Origin: Actinomycetota bacterium
GTDB lineage: Bacteria; Actinomycetota; Humimicrobiia; Humimicrobiales; Humimicrobiaceae
Reading direction: 5' to 3'
Assembly (NCBI GenBank): GCA_016783995.1
Contig: JADHVN010000010.1
Location: forward strand, 1 to 21,192
Length of the DNA stretch: 21,192 nt
Made by a program: the position numbers and the translations under genes. The notes beneath the pieces are model-generated. The model was not told the origin of the DNA and did not search any database. It was given only the letters and a program-made list of their open reading frames with translations. Every line of letters starts with the position of its first letter. Within the stretch, counting starts at the first letter, position 1. This document shows, one piece after another, positions 1-9,361 of this stretch.

Positions 1-2
1 AA

Positions 3-1112
3 AGGGTTGATTTAGTCGTAGTGGGACCAGAAGCACCACTTGTTGATGGGATTGTAGACTTTTTTAGTAAAAATGGTATTAAAATATTTGGTCCCAGTAA
101 GAAAGCATCCATGATTGAAGGAAGCAAGGTTTTTACCAAAGAACTTTGCTGGAAATACGGGATACCTACCGCTGATGGGAATATTTTTTTAAAAGAGGAA
201 TACGGGGAAGCTTTAAAATTTATTGAAGGGGTTGCCAGTGATAAATTTCCAGTAGTTATAAAGGCAGATGGACTTGCTGCAGGGAAAGGTGTAATTATTG
301 CTGATAATAGGAAGGCAGCAGTAGAGGCATTAAAGGATTGTTTTGTAAGAAATATTTTTGGCCAGGCAGGTGAAACGGTAATAATAGAAGACTTTATGAG
401 CGGATATGAAGTATCAATTCTAAATCTCTGTGATGGCAAGGATGTTGTTCCTATGGTATTAGCTCAGGATTATAAAAGGATTTTTAATAATGATAAGGGA
501 AAAAATACTGGTGGTATGGGAAGTTATAGTCCTGTACCTATGGTAAGCAGAGAAGTGTATAAGAAAATTTTAAATACTATTATTTATCCTACTTATAACT
601 CCTTAATGAAAGAAAATATTGAATATAAGGGAATACTATACGGAGGGATTATTATCAGGGATAATCAACCATATTTACTTGAATATAATTGTAGATTTGG
701 GGATCCAGAAACACAAGCTATTTTACCAAGATTAAATAATGATATAGTTCCATTACTACTAAATTGTATAAATGGAAAATTATCTAAAAGCAAGCTTGAT
801 TGGGATAATAAAAAATGTGTCTGTACTGTAGCAGCATCAAAAGGATATCCCGAAAGTTCTTCATGTGGTGATGTAATCGAAGGTCTTGACAGTTGTCACG
901 AAAGTGATAGTGATTTGTATGTTTTTCATGCAGGTACTAAAGTTCTAAATAATAAGATTGTTACAAATGGCGGCAGAGTTTTAGGAGTAGTCTCTAAAGC
1001 AGATAGTTTTAAAGCAGCAAGACAGAAAGTTTTTTCAGAGTTAAAAAAAATAAAATTTAATGGAATGCAATATAGAAAAGATATTGCACTAAAAGCGGAG
1101 GAGTTAGGTTAA
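3..1112 (+). CDS. purD: Phosphoribosylamine-glycine ligase, 5' end cut by window edge
   Basis: GAR synthetase, the second step of de novo purine synthesis: it joins glycine to 5-phosphoribosylamine using ATP, in the cytoplasm. The reading frame is open from the left edge ([14 protein letters not shown]), so the GTG at 21 is an internal valine and not a start. About 60 N-terminal residues lie outside the window, judged against the usual length near 425. ATP-grasp features are clear: [14 protein letters not shown], the [10 protein letters not shown] strand, [10 protein letters not shown], and the metal and nucleotide segment [14 protein letters not shown] near the C-terminal third. The stop TAA shares its last base with the ATG of purE, so the two are translationally coupled. 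A GGAGG inside the purD 3' end (about 1097-1102) serves purE. Nothing looks degenerate. Confidence 0.95.
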   Translation, partial: RVDLVVVGPEAPLVDGIVDFFSKNGIKIFGPSKKASMIEGSKVFTKELCWKYGIPTADGNIFLKEEYGEALKFIEGVASDKFPVVIKADGLAAGKGVIIADNRKAAVEALKDCFVRNIFGQAGETVIIEDFMSGYEVSILNLCDGKDVVPMVLAQDYKRIFNNDKGKNTGGMGSYSPVPMVSREVYKKILNTIIYPTYNSLMKENIEYKGILYGGIIIRDNQPYLLEYNCRFGDPETQAILPRLNNDIVPLLLNCINGKLSKSKLDWDNKKCVCTVAASKGYPESSSCGDVIEGLDSCHESDSDLYVFHAGTKVLNNKIVTNGGRVLGVVSKADSFKAARQKVFSELKKIKFNGMQYRKDIALKAEELG

Positions 1113-1582
1113 TGATTAATGATAGAAAAAAAATTTCTATAGTAATGGGAAGTAAATCAGATGAGAAAATAATGAAAAAAGCTGTAGATATTCTGAAAGA
1201 ATTTGAAGTAGGATGTGAAGTTAAAATATTATCAGCTCACAGGATGCCAAATAAAACCTCGGGTTTTGCAAAAAATGCTCAATCGAGAGGAATAGAAGTG
1301 ATTATAGCAGGTGCTGGGAAAGCAGCTCATCTGCCAGGTGTGATAGCGTCTTATACTACTATTCCTGTTATTGGTGTTCCAATAAAAACTGATGATTTAA
1401 AGGGAATTGACTCTCTTCTTTCTATTGTACAAATGCCTTCAGGTGTGCCAGTTGCATGCGTAGCTATTAATGGGTCAAAAAACGCTGCACTGCTAGCATT
1501 GCAAATATTATCTCTAAAGTATAAGGATATCAGAGAAAAATTAGTAAAATACAAAGAAAAATTAGAAAATACTTCTAAATAA
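1112..1582 (+). CDS. purE: N5-carboxyaminoimidazole ribonucleotide mutase (class I PurE)
   Basis: Interconverts N5-CAIR and CAIR in purine synthesis, acting as a cytoplasmic oligomer in the known family. The 156-residue length is typical. Visible motifs are MGSKSD (12-17), SAHRMP (41-46, with the catalytic His of class I enzymes at 43), AHLPG (72-76) and [11 protein letters not shown], all class I rather than class II hallmarks. The loop normally written GAGGAAHLPG reads [10 protein letters not shown] here: Lys70 replaces a usually invariant glycine next to the substrate carboxylate site. purK, the partner that makes N5-CAIR, is not in the window. The ATG overlaps the purD stop and has GGAGG upstream. 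The gene ends the purine pair, because a strong promoter for greA follows. Confidence 0.94.
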   Translation: MINDRKKISIVMGSKSDEKIMKKAVDILKEFEVGCEVKILSAHRMPNKTSGFAKNAQSRGIEVIIAGAGKAAHLPGVIASYTTIPVIGVPIKTDDLKGIDSLLSIVQMPSGVPVACVAINGSKNAALLALQILSLKYKDIREKLVKYKEKLENTSK

Positions 1583-1600
1583 ATTCAATATAAAATATTT

Positions 1601-1629
1601 TTGACATCTAATATCTCATACAATATAAT
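1601..1629 (+). promoter_or_regulatory. Consensus sigma-70/sigma-A promoter for greA-lysS
   Basis: TTGACA at 1601-1606 and TATAAT at 1624-1629 are separated by exactly 17 bases. Both hexamers match the housekeeping consensus 6/6. The predicted transcription start near 1636 leaves a leader of about 70 nt before greA, with the GAGGTAG ribosome site at 1691-1697. I see no operator or terminator-like hairpin in the leader. Confidence 0.8.
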
Positions 1630-1707
1630 ACCTCAATTAAATAATTTTCTGCTTTTATAATAAGCTTCTAAAACAATATAAAGTAATATTGAGGTAGTAA
1701 GGATATA

Positions 1708-2175
1708 ATGAAAGAATATCGTCTAACTAGAGAAGGTTATAAAATGCTTCTGAATGAATTAGATGACCTTGTAAAAAATAAAAGAAAAGAAGTAGCGGAA
1801 AGGTTAAAAGAAGCGAAAGAATTTGGTGGTGACCTTGCAGAAAACCCGGAATATGAACATGCAAAAAATGATCAGGCATTTATTGAAGGAAGAATTGAGC
1901 AAATAAATGAAATTTTAAAAAATTATGTAATTATAAGTAATAAGAACAAAAAAGATATTGTAGATTTAGGAAGAACTGTAGTAATTAGATATCTGGATGA
2001 AAGAAAGAATAGAAAATTTAATATAGTAAGCTCGATTGAATCAGACCCAGAAAGCAATAAAATATCAGACGAATCTCCTATAGGGATGGCATTAATTAAT
2101 AAAAAAATTAGTGACGAAATATTTGTAAATACTCCCCAGGGAAAAAGAAAATTAAAAATAATAGATATAATTTAG
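1708..2175 (+). CDS. greA: Transcription elongation factor GreA
   Basis: Rescues backtracked RNA polymerase by entering the secondary channel and stimulating cleavage of the nascent RNA 3' end. The 155-residue length is typical. Residues 1-75 form the N-terminal antiparallel coiled coil, whose acidic tip reads GGDLAENPEYEHAK, with Asp42 and Glu45 at the positions of the E. coli D41/E44 tip. The C-terminal FKBP-like domain carries the standard SPIGMAL...TPQGKRKLKI pattern. The ATG is preceded by GAGGTAG (1691-1697). The position directly ahead of lysS is the arrangement seen in many Firmicutes. Transcription is probably from the perfect promoter at 1601-1629. Confidence 0.95.
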   Translation: MKEYRLTREGYKMLLNELDDLVKNKRKEVAERLKEAKEFGGDLAENPEYEHAKNDQAFIEGRIEQINEILKNYVIISNKNKKDIVDLGRTVVIRYLDERKNRKFNIVSSIESDPESNKISDESPIGMALINKKISDEIFVNTPQGKRKLKIIDII

Positions 2176-2270
2176 TGTGATTAATGTAGTAGAAAATATA
2201 TAATTAATTACTAATAAATAGTAAAAGAAATTTAACCTTTTATAATATTAATAAAGTTTAACTCTCTCTT

Positions 2271-3884
2271 ATGAAATCTAAAGACAAAAAAAATAATTTC
2301 CAAAATAATAATTCATTAAATATTAAAAATAAACAGGATATTATTTATATGAATAAGAAAAATTACAGTATTAGTAATACTGATTCTGACTATTTATTGG
2401 AACAAGAAGGGTTATCAAGTGAAACAATAAAATTAAAGTTAGAAAAGATAAAAGATTTAATAAAAAAGGGAAAGCAGTTATATGGTAGAAAATTTAATAG
2501 GGATATTTTAATAGGAGATATTAAGAAAAAGTATTCAAATCTGTTGTCAGGCCAAAAAACTGAGGATATTTTTAAGATTGCAGGCAGGGTAATGATTTTT
2601 AGAATTCACGGTAAAGCTGCTTTCTGTGATATAAAAGATTTTTCAGGAAAAATTCAATTATATATTAATTTAAAAAGTGTTGGGGAAGAAAGATACAATG
2701 AATTCTTGGAATTAGATATCGGTGATTGGGTAGGGGTAAGTGGAAATGTTTTTGTTACTCATAAAGGAGAGCTTTCTATAAATGTAATTGATTTCAAGCT
2801 TCTGAGTAAATCAATTCGCATATTACCTGAAAAGTGGCATGGGCTAAAAAATAAAGAACTACGATACAGGCAAAGATATTTAGATTTTATTGTTAATCCT
2901 GAAGTAAAAAAAGTATTCCTTACAAGGATAAAAGTGATAGATGCTATTAGGAAATTTCTAACTGAGAAAGGATTTTTAGAGGTTGAGACACCTATGCTTC
3001 AATCAATTCCAGGGGGGGCAGCTGCTAAACCTTTTATAACCCATCATAATGCGCTAAATATTGATCTGTATTTAAGAATAGCACCTGAATTATATTTGAA
3101 AAGATTAATAATTGGAGGATTTGAAAAGGTTTTTGAGTTAAACAGAAATTTCAGAAATGAAGGAATATCATATAAACATAATCCAGAATTTACAATGCTA
3201 GAATTTTACCAGGCTTATTCAGATTATAATGAGTTAATGATATTAACTGAAGAATTAATAAAATTTGTGATTGAAAAGTCCTCAGGGAAATCAAATATTG
3301 AATATAAAAATAATATAATAAATTTTAATGGTAACTGGGAAAGAATAACTATGATTGATGCAATATACAAATATGGTGAGATAAAAATTGATTTTAATAC
3401 TGGGTTAGATGAATTAATTAGTATTGCCAGAAGCCTTAAAATAGAAGTGGATGAAAGTTTTGGTAAGGGAAAAATTATTAATGAAATTTTTGAGGAAATT
3501 GTTCAGTTAAAACTAATACAGCCAACATTTGTTAAGGATTACCCCATAGAAATATCCCCGCTAGCTAGAAGTCATCCTGAGAATGAAAACCTAACAGAAA
3601 GGTTTGAACTATTCATAGGAGGAGAAGAAATAGCGAATGCATTCTCGGAATTGATTGACCCAAAAGAACAGCTTAAGAGATTTAAAAAGCAGATTAGAAG
3701 CAAGGATGAAGACGAAAGAATTACAGGTAGGATTGATACAGATTTTCTAAAAGCCTTAGAATATGGAATGCCGCCAACAGGTGGAGAAGGAATTGGTATT
3801 GACAGATTAATTATGATTTTAACTAATAGCAAGTCCATTAAAGATGTAATACTGTTTCCTTTATTGAAACCTGAAATAGATTAA
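2271..3884 (+). CDS. lysS: Lysyl-tRNA synthetase, class II
   Basis: Charges tRNA(Lys) with lysine. An OB-fold anticodon-binding domain spans about residues 100-185. The class II catalytic core follows, with motif 1 around GFLEVETPMLQ (234-244), motif 2 RNEGISYKHNPEFTMLEFY (295-313) and motif 3 GGEGIGIDRLIMIL (504-517). The family core begins near residue 48 (the LSSETIK helix, then the YGRKFNR element), so the first 45 or so residues, rich in Asn and Lys, are an extension or a misassigned start. The ATG at 2271 has no ribosome site. The ATG at 2349 (residue 27) has AGGA at 2335-2338 and is a credible alternative. A lone TATAAT at 2241-2246 lies just upstream with no recognisable -35. The stop codon lies in the second copy of a 10-bp direct repeat. 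Confidence 0.94.
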   Translation: MKSKDKKNNFQNNNSLNIKNKQDIIYMNKKNYSISNTDSDYLLEQEGLSSETIKLKLEKIKDLIKKGKQLYGRKFNRDILIGDIKKKYSNLLSGQKTEDIFKIAGRVMIFRIHGKAAFCDIKDFSGKIQLYINLKSVGEERYNEFLELDIGDWVGVSGNVFVTHKGELSINVIDFKLLSKSIRILPEKWHGLKNKELRYRQRYLDFIVNPEVKKVFLTRIKVIDAIRKFLTEKGFLEVETPMLQSIPGGAAAKPFITHHNALNIDLYLRIAPELYLKRLIIGGFEKVFELNRNFRNEGISYKHNPEFTMLEFYQAYSDYNELMILTEELIKFVIEKSSGKSNIEYKNNIINFNGNWERITMIDAIYKYGEIKIDFNTGLDELISIARSLKIEVDESFGKGKIINEIFEEIVQLKLIQPTFVKDYPIEISPLARSHPENENLTERFELFIGGEEIANAFSELIDPKEQLKRFKKQIRSKDEDERITGRIDTDFLKALEYGMPPTGGEGIGIDRLIMILTNSKSIKDVILFPLLKPEID

Positions 3885-3893
3885 TTGAAACCT
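3863..3893 (+). repeat. 10-bp direct repeat spanning the lysS stop codon
   Basis: ATTGAAACCT occurs at 3863-3872 and again at 3884-3893 (period 21); the lysS stop TAA is at 3882-3884. The second AACCT can pair with AGGTT at 3899-3903 across a 5-nt loop, a 5-bp stem without a following U-tract. No function is assigned. Confidence 0.5.
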
Positions 3894-3947
3894 AACGCAG
3901 GTTGACTATTAGAGCTTTAATGTTTTGTTAATATTTAAGGTGAAAAA

Positions 3948-3956
3948 TGATATAAT
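3948..3956 (+). promoter_or_regulatory. Extended -10 promoter for mcsA-mcsB-clpC
   Basis: TGATATAAT matches the extended -10 form TGnTATAAT. The best -35-like hexamer, TTGTTA at 3925-3930, is 20 bases upstream, longer than optimal, which an extended -10 can tolerate. The predicted start near 3963 gives a leader of about 40 nt to the GTG of mcsA, with AGGTGG at 3990-3995 as ribosome site. I found neither a CtsR heptamer repeat (GGTCAAA pair) nor a CIRCE element (TTAGCACTC/GAGTGCTAA) around it. Confidence 0.5.
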
Positions 3957-4004
3957 TTATCTGAGAAAATAGTACTGAATAAAACATTTAGGTGGTGGAA
4001 AAGT

Positions 4005-4544
4005 GTGATTTGTGATTTTTGTAAAAAAAATAAGGCAGATATTCATTTAATAAAAATTATAAATAATAAGGTAGAGAAGGTAAATTTATGCAAAGAATGC
4101 ATTAAGAATTTTAATTTTTTATCTGAAGAAGATTTTATTAATGATTTGACCAAAATACTTTCAAAGATTTTTGAAATAGATATTAAAATATATAATGATA
4201 GTGAATCAAGCAATCTATTCAATTTAATAGATGATAAAGAAAATAAAAAATGTTCTTATTGTAATATTGATTTAAATACAGTAAAAAAAATAGGCAGGGT
4301 TGGATGTCCAAAGTGTTATGAAGAGTTTAGGAAAAATTTATACCCTCTGATAAAATCGATACACGGGAGTTTGGACCATAAGGGGAAAATTCCATTTAAC
4401 TCTAATAATAAAATTAAAATTGAAAAAAAGATTAAGGATTTAGAATATAAATTAAAGGAAGAAATTATCATTGAAAATTTTGAAGAAGCAGTTAAATTAA
4501 GGGATAATATAAAAAAACTACAAAAAAAGTTATTTATTTGTTAA
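4005..4544 (+). CDS. mcsA: McsA, zinc-binding activator of the arginine kinase McsB
   Basis: In the known system McsA binds and activates McsB, which tags damaged proteins with phospho-arginine for ClpC-ClpP. Residues 1-32 hold the first zinc module (C3-x2-C6 and C29-x2-C32), and residues 83-104 the second (C83-x2-C86 and C101-x2-C104). Residues about 143-176 form a C-terminal UVR-type coiled coil (NFEEAVKLRDNI), the same motif found in ClpC and UvrB. The 179-residue length is normal. The start is GTG at 4005, supported by AGGTGG at 3990-3995, and the Met-Ile-Cys N-terminus fits the family. It is first in an mcsA-mcsB-clpC operon. The ctsR repressor gene that usually sits directly upstream is missing, and lysS is there instead. 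Confidence 0.9.
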   Translation: MICDFCKKNKADIHLIKIINNKVEKVNLCKECIKNFNFLSEEDFINDLTKILSKIFEIDIKIYNDSESSNLFNLIDDKENKKCSYCNIDLNTVKKIGRVGCPKCYEEFRKNLYPLIKSIHGSLDHKGKIPFNSNNKIKIEKKIKDLEYKLKEEIIIENFEEAVKLRDNIKKLQKKLFIC

Positions 4545-4569
4545 TAAGTTAATAAGGCAGTATGAAAAA

Positions 4570-5658
4570 ATGGTTAATTTAAAGTATCCATTAAAAAAAG
4601 ATATTGTAAGAAAAAGAAAGCTTAAAAAAGAAAATAATAATCGTATTATTTTAACAACAAGGGCAAGAATAGCCAGAAATCTTTCAAATTATAGGTTCGA
4701 AAGTACAAATAATATAGAAGAAAAAGTTAGAATATTAAATATTGTAAGGGATACTTTTTACAGTACTAGAGAATTTAAAAATTATAAGTTTTTTGTTATC
4801 AGTAAGTTACCAAAAATTCAAAGGAATATGCTTGTAGAGAAGCATTTAATTAGTCCTGAAATGGTTAAGAGGATGAATGGAAAAGGAGTATTGATTGATT
4901 TTAATTCTTGTAATTTTAAGAGATCGGTTTCGATATTAATTAATGAGGAAGATCATTTAAGAATTCAGTGCATTACTAACGATTTTGACATAATGGGCTC
5001 TTACAATGAAGCAACAAAAATTGAGAAAAAGCTGGAAAGGAATTTAAATTTTGCTTACAGTAATGATTTAGGGTACTTAACTGCTTGCCCAACTAATTTA
5101 GGAACTGGGCTTAGAATTTCTATTATTGCACATCTGCCGTGTTTAGTGATTACTTCTAAGATTGAGAAATTCATTGAAAAAATAATCAAAATAGGCTGTA
5201 GCATAAGAGGATATTTTGGTGAAGATTCAGAAGTTATTGGAAATCTATTTCAGATTTCTAATCAAATTTCTTTAGGCAAAAGCGAAAATGAAATTATTGA
5301 AGAAATGACAGCAATTTGTTTAAATATAATTGAAGAGGAAAATAATATAAAAGAGGAGCTGAAAAAGAAAAAATATGTTAATGTTGAAGATAGTATATTA
5401 AGATCATATGGAATGTTAAAATATGCAAAGCTGCTCTCTTATGAAGAGGCATTAGAATTCTTATCAATGGTTAAGCTTGGTTGTGATATTAATGTTATTA
5501 AGGATATAAAAAAATTCGACTTTTACGAATTAATTAATATAATTGGAGATTCTCATATAATTACTAATTTGGGGAAGAGTAAAAATGATAGTAAAAATGA
5601 TGTAGAAATAATTCGTGTAAATTTAATTAAAGAGAAGATTTTAAAAGGAACTGATTGA
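4570..5658 (+). CDS. mcsB: Protein arginine kinase McsB
   Basis: Phosphorylates arginine side chains of misfolded or regulatory proteins, marking them for ClpCP. It belongs to the phosphagen kinase fold. Seen here are TRARIARNL (29-38, matching the usual SSRIRLARNL), the NEEDHLRIQ active-site strand (125-133), the active-site Cys173 in TACPTNLGTGLR, and RGYFGEDSE followed by GNLFQISNQISLGKSE. The kinase core therefore looks intact. In the C-terminal domain the segment aligning with the phospho-arginine-binding RDxxRA motif reads VEIIRV, so the first Arg and the Ala are not kept. The start ATG at 4570 lies 25 nt after mcsA with only a weak AAGG upstream. The stop is 1 nt before clpC. Confidence 0.92.
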   Translation: MVNLKYPLKKDIVRKRKLKKENNNRIILTTRARIARNLSNYRFESTNNIEEKVRILNIVRDTFYSTREFKNYKFFVISKLPKIQRNMLVEKHLISPEMVKRMNGKGVLIDFNSCNFKRSVSILINEEDHLRIQCITNDFDIMGSYNEATKIEKKLERNLNFAYSNDLGYLTACPTNLGTGLRISIIAHLPCLVITSKIEKFIEKIIKIGCSIRGYFGEDSEVIGNLFQISNQISLGKSENEIIEEMTAICLNIIEEENNIKEELKKKKYVNVEDSILRSYGMLKYAKLLSYEEALEFLSMVKLGCDINVIKDIKKFDFYELINIIGDSHIITNLGKSKNDSKNDVEIIRVNLIKEKILKGTD

Positions 5659-5659
5659 A

Positions 5660-8122
5660 ATGTTTGAAAGATTTACTGAGAGAGCTAGAAAAGTAGTAGT
5701 AAGAGCACAGGATGAAGCTAGATTCCTTAAACAAAATTATATCGGAACTGAACACTTATTATTAGGACTCATAGATGAAAAAGAAGGGATTGCTGCTAAA
5801 GTCCTTTTAAGTTTAAACATCCCTATTGAGAGTATTAGAGCGTCTGTAATGGATGCTGTGACTAAAGGCTCGTCTGAATCTTACGAGCATATACCATTTA
5901 CACCTAGAGCAAAGAAAGTTTTAGAATTAGCATTAAGAGAAGCTCTACAAATGGGACATAATTATATTGGCACCGAACATATCCTTTTAGGTTTACTTAG
6001 GGAAGGTGAAGGAGTTGCTGCAAGGGTTCTTAACAGTTTAGGTATTAGTTTAGAAATTGCTAAGGGAAAAATTAAGGATGTTTTAAGTAAGTATCCTTTT
6101 GTTTCACAAAGTGAAAGCTCTACCTACAATAGGCCGCCAAAAAGAGTTTTAAAAACGCTCAACCTGTATGGGAAAGATTTAACAAATTTAGCCAGAGAAG
6201 GAAAGCTAGATCCTGTTATTGGCAGAGAAAAAGAAATTGCAAGGATTATGCAGATACTATCACGAAGAACAAAAAATAATCCTATTTTAATAGGTGAATC
6301 TGGAGTTGGTAAGACAGCTATTGTTGAAGGTCTGGCTCAGAGTATAGTATCCAAAGAAATTCCGTCTAATCTTAAGGATAAAAAGATATTTACCCTTGAT
6401 CTAGGATCACTTGTAGCAGGTTCTAGGTATAGAGGTGATTTTGAAGAAAGATTGAAGAAAGTGCTAGCGGAGATTAAAGAAGATGGCAATGTTATAATAT
6501 TTATTGATGAGGTTCATACTTTAGTTGGTGCAGGAGCTGCTGAAGGTGCAATTGATGCTGCAAGCATATTGAAACCTATGTTAGCACGGGGTGAACTTCA
6601 AACTATTGGTGCTACGACCATCAATGATTACCACAAGCACGTTGAGAAGGATAAAGCATTAGATAGGAGATTTCAACCAATTTATGTTGATGAGCCTTCA
6701 GAGTATGAAACCGTTGAAATATTAAATGGTCTTAGAGATAGATATGAATCTTTTCACGGGATTAATATTACTGATGAGGCAGTAGCTTCGGCAGTAAAAC
6801 TAGCACACAGGTATATTTCTGATAGATATTTACCTGACAAGGCAATTGATTTAATTGATGAAGCTGCTTCAAGGGTTCGTTTAAGAACATTAACTACACC
6901 TCCTGATTTAAAAAAGATTGACAGAAGTATTGAAAAAATAGTAAGTGAAAAAGAAAAAGCGATAAATGATCAGGATTTTGAAAAAGCTGCTCAATATCGT
7001 GATAGAGAGAAGCAATTAATAAGAGAAAAAATGAAAGTTGAGGAGAGTCAGAGCAGAGTTGGTGAGGCTAAAAAAGAAAAGGTGGATGAAAATGAAATAG
7101 CCGAAGTGTTATCAAGCTGGACAGGGATACCTGTATATAAATTAACAGAGGCAGAGTCTTCAAAGCTTCTTAAGATGGAAGAAGAATTACACAAAAGGGT
7201 TATTGGCCAGGATGAGGCTATTATAACTGTTTCAAAAGCAATAAGGAGGTCGCGTTCTGGACTTAAAGACCCAAAAAGGCCTATTGGCTCATTTATATTC
7301 TTAGGTCCTTCTGGAGTTGGTAAAACTGAACTTGCTAAAACAATTGCAGAATTTTTATTTGGAAAAGAGGATGCTTTGTTGCAGATAGATATGTCTGAAT
7401 ATATGGAAAAACATTCTGTATCTAAATTGGTTGGTTCACCACCCGGGTATGTTGGATATGATGAAGGCGGGCAGCTAACTGAAAAAATTAAGAGAAGGCC
7501 ATATAGTGTAATATTGCTTGATGAAATAGAGAAAGCTCATCCGGATGTTTTCAATATACTATTGCAAATTTTTGAAGATGGTCATTTAACGGATTCACAG
7601 GGAAGAAGAGTAGATTTTAAAAATACAGTTATAGTAATGACTTCTAATTTGGGAGCAAGGGAAATTCATAAAAATGCTCCAATGGGTTTTAAGAAAATTG
7701 ATAGTGAAGATTTGTCCTATAATGAAATAAAAAGTAAAGTCATGAACGAATTAAAAAAAGCATTTAGACCTGAATTTTTAAACAGATTAGATGAAGTTAT
7801 AGTGTTTCACAAGTTAACGAAAAAACAGATTTATAAAATAATTGATTTGATGATATTAAGGATAAAGGAACAGCTTGAACTTCAAGGAATAGCAATAGAA
7901 TTAATGGAAAGCTCAAAAGAGTTATTATTGAAGAGAGGTTATGATTCTTCAATGGGTGCCAGACCTATGAGGAGATGTATTCAAAATTTGATAGAAGATC
8001 CTATCTCAGAAAAAATAATTAGTAGTGAAATTAAACCTGGAGAAAAGATTGAAGTAAGTGCTGAAAATGATGAAATGCACTTTAAAATTAAAAAGATTTC
8101 GAAAAGTATATTAAAAGTTTAA
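5660..8122 (+). CDS. clpC: AAA+ unfoldase ClpC, partner of ClpP
   Basis: Hexameric ATP-dependent unfoldase that feeds proteins, including phospho-arginine-tagged ones, to ClpP. Residues 1-145 are two Clp_N repeats. D1 has Walker A GESGVGKT (212-219) and Walker [10 protein letters not shown] (278-286). The middle region about 426-460 is a UVR-type coiled coil ([13 protein letters not shown]), diagnostic of ClpC rather than ClpA or ClpB and the expected adaptor site. D2 has Walker A GPSGVGKT (549-556) and Walker B VILLDEIE (617-624). The ClpP-docking loop reads MGF (675-677), close to the VGF of Bacillus ClpC. The 820-residue length is normal. The ATG follows the mcsB stop by one base. clpP is not in the window. 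Confidence 0.97.
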   Translation: MFERFTERARKVVVRAQDEARFLKQNYIGTEHLLLGLIDEKEGIAAKVLLSLNIPIESIRASVMDAVTKGSSESYEHIPFTPRAKKVLELALREALQMGHNYIGTEHILLGLLREGEGVAARVLNSLGISLEIAKGKIKDVLSKYPFVSQSESSTYNRPPKRVLKTLNLYGKDLTNLAREGKLDPVIGREKEIARIMQILSRRTKNNPILIGESGVGKTAIVEGLAQSIVSKEIPSNLKDKKIFTLDLGSLVAGSRYRGDFEERLKKVLAEIKEDGNVIIFIDEVHTLVGAGAAEGAIDAASILKPMLARGELQTIGATTINDYHKHVEKDKALDRRFQPIYVDEPSEYETVEILNGLRDRYESFHGINITDEAVASAVKLAHRYISDRYLPDKAIDLIDEAASRVRLRTLTTPPDLKKIDRSIEKIVSEKEKAINDQDFEKAAQYRDREKQLIREKMKVEESQSRVGEAKKEKVDENEIAEVLSSWTGIPVYKLTEAESSKLLKMEEELHKRVIGQDEAIITVSKAIRRSRSGLKDPKRPIGSFIFLGPSGVGKTELAKTIAEFLFGKEDALLQIDMSEYMEKHSVSKLVGSPPGYVGYDEGGQLTEKIKRRPYSVILLDEIEKAHPDVFNILLQIFEDGHLTDSQGRRVDFKNTVIVMTSNLGAREIHKNAPMGFKKIDSEDLSYNEIKSKVMNELKKAFRPEFLNRLDEVIVFHKLTKKQIYKIIDLMILRIKEQLELQGIAIELMESSKELLLKRGYDSSMGARPMRRCIQNLIEDPISEKIISSEIKPGEKIEVSAENDEMHFKIKKISKSILKV

Positions 8123-8180
8123 AGTTTAAAGATATTATTTAGAAATTATAGAAAGTATATTTATTTTTTGATTATTTAAA

Positions 8181-9284
8181 ATGAAAGAGAGAGAAGAAGA
8201 ATTATTACTGGATAGTTTAAAAAGAATTGCTCCTGGTACTGATTTTCGCATGGGAATAGAATATGTTTTACAGGCTAAAATAGGTGCATTGATTGTAGTT
8301 GGCGATAAAGAGGATTCTGAGGATGTTTTAAAATTAGTGGATGGAGGTTTTTATATTGGATGCAGTTTTAGCCCAGCGAAGTTTTATGAATTAGCAAAGA
8401 TGGATGGTGCAATTATTCTTAACCATGATGCAAGTAGGATTTTATATGCTAATACTCAATTGTTTCCTGATCCCAAGATTAGCACTAATGAAACTGGAAC
8501 CAGGCATAGAACTGCTGAACGTTTAGCAAAGCAGACAAAAACTTTAGTGATATCTATTTCTCAAAAGAGAGATGTTGTAACTATATTTATTGATGACATT
8601 AAGTATACATTAGATGAACCTAGAGTAATATTGTCTAAAGCGAATCAGGCTTTACAAACACTAGGCAAATATAAAGAAGGCCTTGATCAATTAATTATTA
8701 ATTTAACTATAAGAGAATTAGAAGATCTTGTGACATTATATGATGTTACCAGTGTCCTGCAGAGGTCAAGCATAGTTCAGAAAACAGAAAAAGAAGTACG
8801 AAAATATATATATGAATTAGGTACAGATGGAAGGCTGCTTAAGATGCAGATTGAGGAGTTAATGATAAATGTTGCAGACAATAGTATTAGAATTATAGAA
8901 GATTATGTTAATTTTGATGATAATATAAAAGCATCTGAAATTAAAAATAAAATAGATTTACTTGGTACTGGTACACCTATCAACTTAATTAATACTGCTA
9001 AAATATTAGGTTATAAAGTTGAAGGAGATTTAAAAGAGTTTAGTGTACGGCCAAGGGGGTTACGCATAATGTCAGAGATTAGAAGGCTTCCAGAAACAGT
9101 TCTTAGGAGTATGGTGGGAAAATTTGATAATTTGAGAAATATCCTGGATGCGGATGTAGAGGAATTATCAGAAGTAAAAGGAATGGGTAAGGTAAGAGCA
9201 AAAAATTTACACGATAAATTGAAAAAATTTTCCGAATATTACTTATACAATGAATCATATAATAAAAAAAGCTGGGTAACTTAA
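8181..9284 (+). CDS. disA: DNA integrity scanning protein DisA, diadenylate cyclase
   Basis: Makes c-di-AMP from two ATP while scanning DNA for branched structures. The N-terminal DAC domain (about 1-150) has both catalytic motifs: DGA at 75-77 and RHR at 108-110 in GTRHRTAER. A helical linker follows, and residues about 310-357 form the helix-hairpin-helix DNA-binding end (LSEVKGMGKVRAKNL). The 367-residue length is slightly above the usual 355-360. In Bacillus radA lies between clpC and disA and its product restrains DisA; here disA follows clpC directly after 58 AT-rich bases. There is no ribosome site before the ATG at 8181, but the N-terminus aligns with the family. No c-di-AMP riboswitch was recognised. 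Confidence 0.95.
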   Translation: MKEREEELLLDSLKRIAPGTDFRMGIEYVLQAKIGALIVVGDKEDSEDVLKLVDGGFYIGCSFSPAKFYELAKMDGAIILNHDASRILYANTQLFPDPKISTNETGTRHRTAERLAKQTKTLVISISQKRDVVTIFIDDIKYTLDEPRVILSKANQALQTLGKYKEGLDQLIINLTIRELEDLVTLYDVTSVLQRSSIVQKTEKEVRKYIYELGTDGRLLKMQIEELMINVADNSIRIIEDYVNFDDNIKASEIKNKIDLLGTGTPINLINTAKILGYKVEGDLKEFSVRPRGLRIMSEIRRLPETVLRSMVGKFDNLRNILDADVEELSEVKGMGKVRAKNLHDKLKKFSEYYLYNESYNKKSWVT

Positions 9285-9361
9285 TAAATTAAGTAAAAAT
9301 TCTTATAGTTTTAAACTTCTTTTAAAAAAAGTTTGGTAATAATAATCAGCGATGAAAATAT

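Noticed and set aside
2241..2246. Separate promoter for lysS at an exact TATAAT
   Set aside because: No -35-like hexamer at 16-18 bases upstream and no TG extension; such hexamers are frequent by chance at this base composition.
3889..3903. AACCT-AACGC-AGGTT hairpin after lysS as an intrinsic terminator
   Set aside because: The stem is only 5 bp and it is followed by GACTATTAG, not a U-tract.
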